A stretch of DNA of 64,000 nt, from NCBI GenBank assembly GCA_016800925.1, contig JABCPU010000140.1, forward strand, positions 1 to 64,000. Direction: 5' to 3'. This stretch comes from Suillus spraguei. Lineage: Eukaryota > Basidiomycota > Agaricomycetes > Boletales > Suillaceae. Made by a program: the position numbers and the translations under genes. Position 1 is the first letter of the stretch. Each line of letters opens with the position of its first letter. This document shows, in pieces, positions 10,752 through 22,325 of the stretch. Below the pieces are notes generated by a model. The model did no database searches. It was not told where the DNA came from and saw only the letters and a list, made by a program, of their open reading frames with translations.

Positions 10752-12352
10752 ATGCCACGCAATCCTAGACCTGGAGCAGATGACGGAGAAGATTTCGAAG
10801 CTGAAATAAATGCAGTCACATCGGACGAGTCCAATGGCTCTGATGGATCAGACAGTGAACAATCTGGGAGTGACCTTGACCAGTTGAGGTTGGTCTTGGC
10901 TGTCCCTGGTCCCAATGCCCAAATGCACGAGGTTTGAAAGGTAAGCACACTCGCAATGCTAGTATTAGAGTATGTCATCTGATATTGACTTATATTGTAA
11001 CATATGTAGGCTCTCGCCATAGCCCAGCAAGCTGACAATATGACATGATCTGAATTATGTGTCCTTAAGAGACAATACCTCATGCTATCTGCTGCAGTTC
11101 CTGCTCGCAGCCGCAACTGCATCCTCAAGAAAATGTCTCCACTGGACACCAGTATCAGCCATCAAGGCCAGAGATATGCGCTGTACTGTCACTTCTGGGT
11201 CGTAAATGGCCTGTTTCTGACAATGCCTCAACCTGGTGTTGTCCCACACAGCGCTACTCGCTGGACCTCTCCTGAGGCAAAGCTTAAAGGCGCAATGGCT
11301 GAACTTTACCTGATCATACCCAAAGATCTGCACCATACCCTCGGTTTGCGTCCTTGGTAAGTCTATTTTGAAGTCCTAGACCATGCTCATACTTGTCATT
11401 AGTTTCGTGCTGCAGTCAGCTCCGAGAGATCAAATATCCTGCACAGCATCAAGGACTGTGCAGGTGTCGTGTTCTCTTCTTTCAAGCACGATCCGAATCT
11501 TTTTGCCAACCAGCCTTCAAAGAAGCAAAATAATAAAGATCTCCTTGTCTTACTGAAGAGGAATGGCGAGGGCGACTACATCTGTCTGGCACCTGTATTG
11601 TTTGCAAAGCCCAATGCCATGGCAGCTGATGATTTTCTGAAGTCTGTAGTCCTCATCAAAGTAAGTACTGCTGACTGTCAATGTACAAGTGCGCTGCCTA
11701 ACTTTATTATTCTAGATTGTTGTGTTGAAGTCTTTGGGAAGGCAATACTTGGTGGGAAGACCCAGGGCCAACCAAAGGGCAGGAGCCTGCGTATGGGCAC
11801 ACAGAGTGTCTCAGAAGGTATGATTGCTGGCGCGGCTATCTTGGCAAGTTTATCATATGTTCTTTACTTTGTATTGCTGATCGCTTGCTTACAGGCACAT
11901 TTCTTATTGACGCATGATGCTGAGCTTACTGCGATTGGAGCAGAGACCAAAATTGACTACCAGAAGACTACGATTTCTACTTGGAGCGCCTACTCAAAGG
12001 CACACTGTTGGCAATTAGCGTGATGGACTATTTCAATAAAGAATTTTTCAACACTACCACAGCGCCACCTTCTCCCACCCTTTCCATCCTTTCCACTCTC
12101 TCCACCTCAACACCAACCACTGCCATCATCCATAATGACCATCCCATCCCTGTCTCAACTGCCATGATTCAGAATTTTACTTCATCAACTCAGATGTCAG
12201 TTAGTCAAATGCATGTTGACACATCCGCTTCAACACAGCTGCATTTCGGCATCAATCAATTGTCACTTGCCAACAAAGATTCTTTGGGTGCAGTGCCTCC
12301 ACCATTGACCACAGGTTCCAAAGTACCTGCTCATGAGGCTCATGTTTCATGA
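10752..12352 (+). pseudogene. DUF6698-like gene, broken by frameshifts
   Basis: A basidiomycete gene family of unknown function, commonly seen in transposon-rich DNA; the assignment to DUF6698 is from memory of its pattern. Segments in order: an acidic start (MPRNPRPGADDGEDFEAEIN, 10752), a block with AELYLIIPKDLHHTL (11290), a block SNILHSIKDCAG (11430), the VEVFGKAILGGKTQG stretch (11730) and AHFLLTHDAELTAIGAETK (11900), then YDFYLERLLKGTLLA in another frame (11960-12015) and a Ser/Thr/Pro-rich tail to a TGA at 12350. Candidate introns lie near 10942-11010, 11360-11401, 11661-11715 and 11847-11894. At least two single-base frameshifts (near 10935 and 11965) and a TGA near 11046 make it a likely pseudogene. 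Confidence 0.6.
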
Positions 12353-13020
12353 AGTATAATGTAAAGTGATTCATCATGCTATTGTTTCAGTCATCTTAGC
12401 ACTTTATTTGTTTTCTCTTTGTGTACTTAGGATTAAATACATGGTCATTATGTTTCATTTGCTATTACCACCTGTTGCCTTATAAGGCCCTTAAAATGTG
12501 CATATAGGTAATTAGGTTCCTAAGTATATATTGGCCTTTTGGCCAAGGGGTAACTATGCCACATAATACTAGGAATCTACTTACTAAGGTTAAAGTCAAG
12601 AGTTCGAATACACGTCAATGCAATAAAATGGTAGTAATAACAATTGTAATAGATAAATAGTTAATGAGATAGTAATGTAATGACTACAACAGTGAAATAA
12701 GTAGCATAGTCAAATAATAAGGTGGTATGAGGTGTTAAAAGATCACATGCATCACTTAAATGATATTTTTGTTTATTTTAAGATTGTTTTCAGCATCATG
12801 ATGCCTTTTAAGGTCCGTCCTTCTGATGCCTTACAATGACCCACGGCAACTATTGTAAGGTCTTAAAATATAATTGTGTGTCATTCAAATACCTTACAAT
12901 GGCCTGTGTGAAAAATGGTCCTTAAAATGTCTACCAAGGATTTACAATGGTACCTGGAAATTTCCAACATCCCTTCCACCTCCAAAATGCAGTAACAAGG
13001 CTCAGGAATTCACTATGGAT
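12353..13020. other. AT-rich spacer upstream of the gypsy remnant
   Basis: No gag, protease or 5' LTR of the downstream retrotransposon is recognisable here, so that element appears 5'-truncated. The stretch carries several AAGG(T/C)CnTTAAAATG words and CCTTACAATGG words (12480, 12800-12960) in both orientations, suggesting a short palindromic element. A degenerate A-box-like and B-box-like pair at about 12546-12615 is discussed in the findings. Confidence 0.4.
12829..12860. repeat. Short inverted repeat
   Basis: The 9-bp arms CCTTACAAT (12829-12837) and ATTGTAAGG (12852-12860) form a perfect stem with a 14-base loop. Related CCTTACAATGG words recur downstream, so this may be part of a small inverted-repeat element. 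Confidence 0.5.
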
Positions 13021-14261
13021 GAAAAGAAAAAGAAAAAGAAGTCCTTCGAAGAATTGGTCCTGGAATATTTGCATGACTTCACAGACGTCTTTGCTAAAGA
13101 TGGACTGAACAAGCTACTGAATGTCCTGGTATTAATCATTGGATCGATACTAAACCCAGTTTTATCCCTTGCACATCTAAGGTTTACCTGCTATTGGAAA
13201 AGGAACACGCTGCTATCAAAATGTTTATCGATGAGAGTGTCGCAAAAGGTTTTATTTCAGAATCAAAGTCACCCCAAGCTAGTGGCTTCTTCTTTGTGGG
13301 AAAGAAGAGTGGAGAACTGTGTCCCTGTCAAGACTATCACTACATCAATGATTGGACAGTTAAAAACACTTATCCACTCCCACTCCCTGTTTCCCTTGTT
13401 GCATGACTTCACAATGCACAGTTCTTCACAAAAATGGATATTCAGTCCGGTTACAATAATATTCGCATCCATCCTGATGATCACTGGAAAGCAGCATTTA
13501 CCATGGAATTTGGCCTCTTTGAACCAAATGTCATGTTCTTTGGCCTCTGCAATTCCCTGGCAACTTTCCAAGTGTATATGAATCACACCTTCCAACAAGA
13601 AATTAATGAAGGATGGATGGTCATCTACATGGACGATATCCTGATCTTTTCTAGAACAATGGCAGAACACTGAGAACGTACCAGGCATGTTTTGATGAAA
13701 ATACAAAAAGAACATTTATTCCTAAAACCAGAGAAATGCACCTTCAATGCAGAAGAAGTGGAATACCTTGGAATGATGATTTGCCCTGGATAAGTTGCTA
13801 TGGATACTGCCAAGACCAAGGGAATCGCCGAATGGCCAATTCCGAAATCAGTAAAAGATGTTCGGTCATTCCTTGGTTTTTGCAACTTCTACCGCACATT
13901 CATTTCCCACTATTCTGATATCGCCCAACCCCTTATCAAATTAACAAATAAAGATAAGGCCTTCGATTGGTCATCTGAATCCATGAACACTTTTGACGAG
14001 CTAAAAAGATGCTTCACCTCCCAACCAGTACTTCGTAACCCTGATCCTTCCTGATAATTCGCTATTGTCACCAATGCTTTGCTCATAGCAACTGGTGGGG
14101 TCCTCTTGCAGACTGATGAGAATGGTGTTTATCACTCATGTGCATATCTCTCACAGTCCCTGAACCCAGCAGAGCGCAATTACCAAATCTTTGACCAGGA
14201 ACTACTTGCTGTGATCTGGGCTCTGAATGAATGGTGCCACTACCTTGAAGGAGATCTTCAC

Positions 14262-15118
14262 TGTTACAAGAACACCTTCTTGCACCCCTACTATCATTTT
14301 TCCTTCTATGCATTGCCATCTACTCTCGTCCCGACGAGGCCTCCATTCTCATCCTCCGCTATCTTGTCTGGCTTGCCATCATCACTCCCTACCTCGCCTA
14401 TGCTCGCCTCCTGCATTGTCGCTAAATGCGCACTCTTCCAGTACCCCTCATGCTCATGTATGCTCTTCGCGCTCCCTGCGCTTCTTGCGTCTCAAATGCC
14501 TCTGTCGCATTCAACGCCTTCCCCTGCACTTCAACACACGCTACCCCCTGGTTCACACAAACAGCCTTCTGGCTTAAAAACTACATCTGGTGTCATATTT
14601 CCTTTTATCTTTTCCTTTGCATCTACCTATGACTTGTGCATCGCCTCATTGGCTCGTACCTTTTATACCTTCGGCTCTGCACCTATGACTCCCTTTCGCA
14701 CATGTGTGCATTCATTGGTTCATACTCCTCTGACTCATCTGTGAGCATGTGTCTCTAGCAATACTTACGTATTTGCGCTCCACTTCAATCTTATGTATAA
14801 ATACGCGCAGATAGCCTTTGTACTTCTTTAACTTGAATCTACTTGATCTTTGACCCTGAACTTCCTTCGATAAGCTTCTCATAATCTTATTGTCACTATT
14901 CAAACTTCGTAGAAGCTCATCACTTCTACGTCCTTGATCATCGTCAAGAACCTCATCTCTGTGACATAGGTCATGAGACAGCGCATAGCGCCCACCTCCG
15001 ACCAATGCAACTAGCACACTCCGCATTAGGAGATCGATACACACGGGCCACTGCTCTTGATAGAGTGCCCGTCGCAGACACCACTCAAGTTCCTTAGCGC
15101 CTGGCTAGGTCGCTAACA
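14262..15118 (+). repeat. Solo LTR, family B copy 1
   Basis: Starts TGTTACAAGAACACC and ends GGTCGCTAACA. It is flanked by TTCAC (14257-14261) and CTCAC (15119-15123), a 5-bp target duplication with one mismatch. It splits the RNase H region of the gypsy pol; removing it with one flank copy rejoins the frame. A TATAAATA box (about 14796) and repeated CTTCGATAAGCTT-like words suit an LTR promoter. Long open frames inside it are not coding. Confidence 0.85.
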
Positions 15119-16464
15119 CTCACCCCATCCTAGTATTCACTGACCACAAGAACCATCTGTACTTTAGAAATGCACAGAAGCTCACATGTTTCCAAGCATG
15201 TTGGCAATTGATCTTGTCTATTTACGACATCGAACTGCTCACATTGCAGGTGCAAAACTAGCTGTACCTGATGCACTATCTCACTGGCCTGATTATCACT
15301 CCAGCAAAGATGATAACAAGGACCAGACTCTCCTCCCTGATGCTCTATTTGTTCATCTTATTGATGTTGATCAACAGGATGTGTTATCATTCTCTGACCT
15401 CCTCGATGACCCTGTCTTCAAGACAGCTTCTGACGCCCTTGATGGCGTGTGCCTTCCCCCTATGAAGTTGGCACTCTCTGATTGGAAAATTGAGGAGAAC
15501 ATCCTCTATTATAAGAATCATGCCTATATTCCCCTGGCACATCATGCTGCTATCTTGAAGAGATATCATGATCATTCTACAGCTGGGCATCCCAGTAGAT
15601 TCAAAACCGAAGAACTTGTTAAACAAGAAGCCTGGTGGCCCGCTATGGGTTCCTATATCTGGAAATATGTGGAGTGTTGCACCCTTTGTCAGCAAATAAA
15701 AGCAGATACACACCCTATTCGGCCTCTACTTACTCCAATTCCTTCTTCCACCACAAGACCTTTCTCCCAGGTCTCTGTTGATTTGATCACTGACCCCCCT
15801 GTCTCTGGAGGCTTTGACAGTATCATGGTCATGGTAGACCATGGCCTTATGAAGGGGGTAATTATTATCCCTTGTTTAAAAACTATCACTTCATAAGGTG
15901 TGGCCAAGTTATTTTTAAAGCACATCTATTGCTGATTTGGACTCCATGACAAAGTCATCTCAGATTGCGGACCGCAGTTCCTATCACACTTCTCAAAAGA
16001 ACTTGCACAACTCCTTGATTATGTCATCGCTCCATCTACTGCATATCACCCCCAGACTGATGGTCAAACTGAATGACTCAATCAGGAGCTTGAAATGTAC
16101 TTGCGCATTTACTACCACAACAACCACAAAGATTGGATAGAGCATCTACCAATCACAGAATTTGTGCATAACCACTGACAACACGATGCAAGGAATGCAT
16201 CGCCATTCAATTTGATGATGGGATACGAACCACGTGCTATTCCTCATCTTATTCCTGACTCAACTGTCCCTGCCGCAGAAGACCAAGTATGATCTCTGCA
16301 AAAGATAAGAGAAGAAGCAATCACCTGTCATAACATCACCATGCAAACAATGGCCAAATGATCCTGAGGAGATAAGTACACACTATGGAAGATAGGAGAT
16401 AAGGTTTGGTTATCAGCAGCTAATCTTAGATTGAAACTCCCATCTTGGAAGCTTGCACCAAAAC

Positions 16465-18195
16465 TGTTACAAGAACACCTTCTTGCGCCCCTACTATCAT
16501 TTTTCCTCCTATGCGTCGCTATCTACTCTCATCCCAACAAGGCCTCCATCCTCGTCCTCCGCTACCTCATCTGGCTTGCCATTGTCACTCCCTACCTTGT
16601 CTATGCTCGCCTCCTCCATCATCGATAAATGTGCATTTGGCCAGTACTCTCTGTGCTCATGCGCACTCTTTGCACTTCTCGCACCTCAAATGCCTTTGTT
16701 GCATTCGACGCCTCCTTCTGCGCTTCAACATGCGCTACCCCCTGGTTCACACAAACAACTCGCTGGCTCAAGGACTACGTCTGGTGTCATATTTCCTTTT
16801 ATCCCTTCCTTTGCATTTACCTATGACTTGTGCATCGCCTCATTGGCTCGTACCTTTTATACCTTCAGCTCTGCACCTATGACTCCCTTTCACACATGTG
16901 CACACTCATTGGTTCATACACCTCTGACTCATTTATGAGCATGCATCTTCCTATTGGCTATCTGACTTCATACTTAATCTAGCAATACTTACATATTTGC
17001 GCTCCACTTCAATCTTACGTATAAATACATGCAGATAGCCTTTGTACTTCTTTAGCTTGAATCTACTTGATCTTCGACCCTGATAAGCTTTTCATAAGCT
17101 TATTGTCACTATTCGAACTTCTTAGAAGCTCATCGCTTCTATGTCTTTGATCGTTGTCAAGAACCTCGTCTCTGTGACATAGGTCGTGAGACAGTGCTGT
17201 AAAGATACGATCTAGCCTGGGCTGTAGATGAACCATGGCCTAAACTAGTATGCGAGTCTTGCACTCCATCTAGTCTGCTTCACTTGCAAAGCAAGAGCAT
17301 TTGACCCTAAAGGGAATGCTAAGTTAATATAGTTCAATAATGCCCAACCTGTGGTGCAAGACTGCCATCGGAGGTAGCGAGATGCTAGTGGTGACCTCCG
17401 CTCCATGGGAAAGTAGTGGTAAAGTAGCGGTAGTGTGAGCAGTAAAACTGCGGTAGTGCGTGTGGTATAACTGCAGTAAGGCGTGGGAAACTGGCGGTAA
17501 AACAAGCGGTGAAGCGCGGGAAAGAGTAGTGCAAGTGGTGAAGCGTGGGAAAGTGGTAAAGAGCGGTGGTGCATGCAGCAGTAAAACAATTCTTAAGAGA
17601 TAGTGACTTCGGCGAAAGACTTTATTCCATTAGAGACAGTAGTGGTGACAATTCCTAAGTACCGTGTGTACCATAGAGGGAAAAGTAAGGAAAGAGTATG
17701 GGTACCTAGGAATTTTATACTAAGGAATAGCTACGGAAATGGAAGGGATAGGATAAACACGCAGCAGACATGTAATAAGACTGCACTACAGTTTACAAAA
17801 CATCGCGTACCGGCGAGACTGGATGGACATAGGACAGACAGTAAATCTTGCTTGAGGATGCCAAATGGGTTCGCAGAGATTGCCGAAGATCACCGCTTCA
17901 TGGGAAAGTTGCCATAGTGCAGCTGCTAAGCTGCAATGAGGCTTCCAGAGTGTGGAATGATACCGTTAGATAGGGGTAACACATGGTAAAGTGTCATAGC
18001 AAGGGACGGTGAAGCTGAAAGGTAAGGATAATGATAGCCATGTGACACCTATACAAAAATGTGCTGTTTCAAGCTCAGCATGAGTTTGTTTGTCACACCG
18101 CACTAGGAGATCAATATGCATGGGCCACCACTCTTGATAGAGCACCCGTTGCAGACACCACTCAAGTTCCTTAGCACCTGGCTAGGTTGCTAACA
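16465..18195 (+). repeat. Solo LTR, family B copy 2, containing an LTR of family A
   Basis: Same termini as copy 1 (TGTTACAAGAAC...TTGCTAACA), flanked by AAAAC (16460-16464) and AAAAT (18196-18200). It splits pol between the integrase C-terminus and the GPY/chromodomain region. At 1731 bp it is about twice the family length, because a 0.9-kb family A copy (17198-18097) lies inside. About 35 bp of family B sequence at the nesting site appear to be lost. Confidence 0.85.
17198..18097 (+). repeat. LTR-like element, family A copy 4, diverged
   Basis: Starts TGTAAAGATACGATCTAGCCTGGG and ends at about TTTGTCACA, nested in family B copy 2. The first 150 bp match family A; the centre differs from the other copies and is rich in GCGGTA/GTGGTAAAG words. 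No clean target duplication remains. The short open frame inside (17603-17917) has no recognisable product. Confidence 0.65.
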
Positions 18196-18601
18196 AAAAT
18201 GATACAGACCATTCCCGATTATTGAAGTCTTATCTCCCATCACATTCAAACTCCGACTTCCAGCACAGTGGAAGATCCGCCCCATGTTCCATGCTTCTGT
18301 CTTATCATCCTATAGCAAAAATGATGTGCATGGCCCAAACTTCCTAGAGCCTCCACCTGACATCATCGAAGAAGCAGAAGAATATGAAGTTGAAGCTATT
18401 CTCTCTCACAAAGGCACCGGCAGTCGCCGAAGATACCTTGTGACATGGAAAGGATACTCATTGGGAGATAATGAATGGCTCCCAGAAAAATACTTGAAGA
18501 ACTCCACTCAAATCCTGAACACTTATAAGAAGCAACATTCACTCTGATCATTCTTCAGTCAATCAACTGCACAAGCATCTGATCAACTAAAATTGTTCGA
18601 A

Positions 18602-20068
18602 ATGTCTTTCCCCACTGCTTACATTACACCTGTCACCATTACCAACAACGACTCTGACTCTGATGCTGAAAACTATGGAACTCTCACCAGAGAAATCAAC
18701 AACACTTCTTATGTCGAAGCCACTCTCCTATGCGAGGGACACACCCTTGAAATTAAAAGAATCCTTACAGAAAGAAATGCCTTCCCTACCCTGCTCATCA
18801 TCAACCTCATTCGCTCCCGCCCTTGAAACCATCGCCAAGGAGCTTATGGATATTACACACCGTCAACAGATCCTACACATACAGAAACACATATGCACTT
18901 ATGGGATGCTTCTGCTTCCCTGTTCTTTTATGAATGATGTCGAAGAGGCTATTCATATTGTGGCTGAAAGGCGAGCAGGTGTTGCTCGGCCTCCCTCTCT
19001 GCAAAGAGTTAAGACACCACTTCCAGTCCCTCCACCCATTCAATCATGCACTCATTCTAATGTTGCTGCCTTTTCTGGCTTATATACTGCTCTTCAGGAT
19101 ATTGGACAGATCACCACCACAATTGTTGAAACTATCCAGCAGTCGGTTGTTGACACCAGGGAAGCTAGAGGATTAGTTGAAGAAGTCATCTCAGATATAC
19201 AGAATGCCACATCCATGTTAGATTCCCCATGCACTCCATCCCCTATTGAATGATCAACTTCACCGTCCCAAATTGTCGCCTCATACATTCATTCTGCCTG
19301 GCTCCATGAACCTTGCACAGAAGAACAATGTGAGGCTGCTAAAGAGTTAGGAGTCCCAGTCACCAAGCTAGTTGTGCTTGGTCCCCATCTTAGGGATCTT
19401 AACATCCATCCTCCTATGACTATCCCAGTGTCGCTTGGACCAATGGATCCAGTTTCATCAGTCCTCATTAAGGACCTCGGTACAACCTCACCTTCCTCCC
19501 CTAACGAACTCTTATCAGCCGCTGAATGGGCAATCACTCCTGATCTTCCAGCCTCTGCATACTCTTTCACACCTGCTCAGCAAGCGAAACTCAGGCGTGA
19601 CAACAACTTCACCTTAGGGTGCATGGCACAGAGAAAAGGAAAGAAACGAGCTCGCTCTACCAGTGCCCCTCCTATTGTTTCTCCTTTGCTGCTTCATGCA
19701 TCAATTTCTAATTCTGATGAAAACATAAAATGCCGCATCTGCAAAAACTATGGGCATCGACAGAAGAATTGTCCTGAATACCAGTGTCAGGTATGTGAGC
19801 ACTGGGCCCCAACTCATTTATCCATCTATTGCCCTCAACATCTCAGCGACCCACCATTCACTCTCACTTAGAAGGACGAAGGGGCTATGAAGCACTCCAT
19901 AAGTGGGAGCAATACCTTATTAACAGACATCAGAGAAAAGAAGGTCGTCGTATGCAGATGCAAGCTGCAGAAGAAGCAGCCTATATGTTAGGTGGGAGTG
20001 CCGCTGATGAAGATGTCGCTAACTACGACAACTACGACCCCATCTACGATAACAATAGAGATGAGTAA
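18602..20068 (+). pseudogene. Zinc-knuckle ORF located 3' of the chromovirus pol
   Basis: After the chromodomain stop, a further coding series runs to just before the 3' LTR. It starts MSFPTAYITPV (18602), has an acidic NDSDSDAEN patch, a helical stretch with SVVDTREARGLVEEVISDI (19140-19200), then a basic KGKKRARS patch (19640). Two knuckles follow: a CCHC (C-x2-C-x4-H-x4-C, CRICKNYGHRQKNC at about 19730) and a variant C-x2-C-x6-H-x4-C immediately after. The tail RRMQMQAAEEAAYML ends acidic (NYDPIYDNN-like) at TAA 20066. At least two frame changes (near 18800 and 19870) break it, some perhaps introns. CCHC knuckles are normally in gag, 5' of pol, so the position is unusual; a nucleic-acid-binding accessory ORF is the likely role. 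Confidence 0.6.
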
Positions 20069-20100
20069 AGCCAGTGGCTTTATACTTAACAAGGGGGTAA

Positions 20101-20570
20101 TGTTACAGTCGTATGTACCCTATTTATTTTCCATTTACTTACGTCATTTCTTTTATTCTTGTTTGATTTATCATATGTGTATGCTAAATCACTGATTCGT
20201 GCACTTCAACATGCTTGTATGATACATGCCTTCCTTATTAGGATATGCAGTTATATTCCCACAGTTACATGGTCTGTGCGCACATATGGCTCTATTTAAG
20301 CACAGTGTACTACTCTTGTATTCCCTACTTTAATCTTATTGGGTTTTACCTGGATTCCTCTTCGCTAAGGACCCCCAATCCTTAGTCATCTTGAATCATC
20401 TCTAAGCCTAAGCACTCCTTAGTCTTAGTCTCTATTCTCGTAGAACCTCTTAGACTTGTCTTTGAGGCTGAACCCTTGATTGTACTTGGAACTTGTTTCT
20501 TGTACTTTTCCCAGCAGACCATCTGTGTCTTTTCACTGTCGCTGGTGATGCCACCCCAGTTTGTAATACA
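20101..20570 (+). repeat. 3' LTR of the gypsy element, family C
   Basis: Starts TGTTACAGTCGTATGTACCC directly after the purine tract and ends CCCAGTTTGTAATACA, 470 bp. Its reverse complement matches the solo LTR at 27968-28601, which shares TTCCTCTTCGCTAAGG-like, CCAGCAGACC and GTGATGCCACCCCAG words. It would have carried the polyadenylation signal of the element. Confidence 0.8.
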
Positions 20571-21016
20571 CATCAAACTCATCATGAAAGCATTTTGTCA
20601 ATAATGTGCTTACAGGGTTGTTTCAAGGAGTCGCACTGATGTATGACACCTGAAGTTCTAGACCACCTCACTTATGATGTTTGATTTACACAGTCATGAG
20701 GTGTGTGAATCTTTGTAAGCTGTTAGTTTTATCTGCTATATTGAGCAAGATATTGGCAGACTGCCATATGGAACAACCTACCTTGAACAGTTGCACTGTG
20801 TTCTTCGCGCATATTTGGCTGGAATGGGTCTGACCTGGTTTACTCTCGGTTCTCATACTTCCTAGTGTGACAATAGTGATTTGATGACATCGAGTACATA
20901 CTTATGCTGTGTGTTCAAGCAGTCTTTACTGTATGCTAGCAGTCCATTTTAAAAGGCTATGGAAAGCTTAAAAAGCTCAAACAAAGTTGAGGAAAAATGA
21001 AAATAATTCCAAAAGA
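20571..21016. other. No gene seen
   Basis: Spacer between the gypsy 3' LTR and a repeat array. No target duplication partner for the LTR could be matched, because the 5' end of that element is missing. Confidence 0.3.
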
Positions 21017-21540
21017 TTTTGAGAAGTGTGCTGCTGCTTCTTGTCTGCTGCAAGGGTGGCATGACACAATTTTGTTATTAAGTGTAATGTTATTCTAGGT
21101 ACATTGACTGGTGCTAAAGGGCACTTCCCACAGAAAGGTCTTAAATAACATCCTTACATGAATTATAGATGATGCGAAACCTGAACAATCAACAATGTCG
21201 ATAGGAGTGTAGTGCTATGCCTTGCATGCCATGATATCAGCATTGTCGCATTTTTGTTACAAAATGCAATACTATTCTAGATCTGTTGATAAGTGCCTAA
21301 TGGTACTTCTTACAGGAAGGTGTTGCATAATCTTTTGATTGAAAACATATATAACAAAGAAGGAGAGCATCAAAAAGGTATGAGATGAGTGTGCTGTCAT
21401 CCCTTGTCGATTTTTATGGCTGCAGGTCATAAGTTTGTTACAAAGTCCTATATGATTGTACATTTGTTGACCAGTGTCAAAGACACTTACCATGAGAAGG
21501 CCTTGGATGAGGCTGTTATGCAAATCACATGTCGCCCAGA
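21017..21540 (+). repeat. Three diverged tandem repeats, period about 185 bp
   Basis: Three units share an ordered set of words: AGTGT(G/A)(C/G)TG near the start, then a TTTTGTTA motif followed by (A/T)TTCTAGxTxxxTTGA, then CACTTxxCAxxxxAAGG. These anchors lie at about 21069, 21253 and 21432. Identity between units is only moderate. No protein is evident. Confidence 0.55.
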
Positions 21541-22325
21541 ATGATAATGCTCAAAATATTTACCACAAGTCAAGTTGGGTGAAATCCATCAATGCAACTA
21601 ATATATGTTGAGAGGGAGGAGTGTAGAAGAACAACATCGATAATCGATAACACATTGAGGAGAGGTGTGGCTGATGGACAAACCGTCACAATCACATGAC
21701 TGTTTCAGGATCAAATGTTGACACGTGAAATATGGCCTTTGTAAGCTCACCACATGAAGAGCCTTGAGGACACGTGCTTTGTCTTTTAGTCTGGATTTGT
21801 GTTTCTCTTGGACCCTTTGGTCCCTGCATGTTTTCTGCCCAATCACACTCTTAACCATTGATGGCGAAAACTCAGGAGAAAATAACATTGATCTGGGGCA
21901 ATATTACACATCTCCACTGGGATGACCTGAAAGTCTGTCTCTTCCAGAAGTACCTGATTTTGGCTTTCTCTGAGTTACGTGCACCTCTTCTGCACAGGCC
22001 CCAAGACTTTCCCACACACAAACCAAATCAAACCCTTGTATGATTTATTTCAATGAGCTCTCACCATTGTCCTGTATCTTGCATTTTCTTCCTTTGGGTG
22101 CATAGTCCTCTGATATCTCATGCAGTTGGTTTTTATGTAGTAAGAGGTATTGAAGTCCCATACACTCTGCCGGTGCTGTAGTCGCCATGCATTCCACAGG
22201 CAACATAAGAGTACATTTTGACACCTCTTTGCGAAGCACTATCTGACCTTGTGTTCACTCATCATTGTCCTGCTACCATACCACCATTCTAGTCTACGCT
22301 GAATGACCACAACATTGTTATATAG
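21541..22325. other. No gene seen upstream of the eL37 fragment
   Basis: This would hold the first exons of the eL37 gene if a full copy had been duplicated, but I do not find its N-terminal MTKGT...KRH or LCRRCG coding. A weak CTCTTTGCGAAGC stretch at 22227 could be a relic of the LCRRCG exon. Otherwise nothing is recognised. Confidence 0.3.

Larger units (their letters stand above)
13021..18547 (+). pseudogene. Gypsy pol: reverse transcriptase, RNase H, integrase, chromodomain
   Basis: The retrotransposon polyprotein that would copy the RNA and insert the cDNA. Visible in order: RT (FFTKMDIQSGYNNIRIHP at about 13430; the catalytic YMDD box at about 13628), a connection domain (SVKDVRSFLGFCNFYRTFI, 13840), RNase H (YLSQSLNPAERNY, 14140), the integrase HHCC region (AGHPSRFKTEEL and CCTLCQQIK, 15590-15690) and core (VSVDLITDPP, then SDCGPQFLSHFSKELAQ, about 15970), GPY-like FPIIEVLSPITFKLRLP (18215), and a chromodomain (YEVEAILSHKG...YLVTWKGY...NEWLP, 18380-18490). 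The chromodomain places it among chromoviruses, whose integrases can be guided by chromatin marks. Stops at 13404, 13671, 14052, 15933, 16074, 16176, 16290, 16359, 16365 and 18200 are all TGA where the family has Arg. Confidence 0.85.
13021..20570 (+). mobile_element. Ty3/gypsy chromovirus remnant with 3' LTR
   Basis: A retrotransposon remnant running from a truncated 5' side through pol, chromodomain, a zinc-knuckle ORF, a purine-rich tract (AAGGGGGTAA, 20091-20100) and a 3' LTR of family C. Gag and protease are missing at the usual 5' position. Two family B LTRs (14262-15118 and 16465-18195) are inserted in pol. The element is dead: pol carries about a dozen stops. Confidence 0.85.

Noticed and set aside
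14079..14744. A 221-codon plus-strand open frame
   Set aside because: It joins the true RNase H fragment to LTR family B sequence; everything after 14262 is LTR and repeats at 16465 and 24500.
16445..16938. Several overlapping plus-strand open frames of 145-161 codons
   Set aside because: They lie wholly in family B LTR copy 2; Leu/Ser/His-rich composition reflects a pyrimidine-rich LTR, not a protein.
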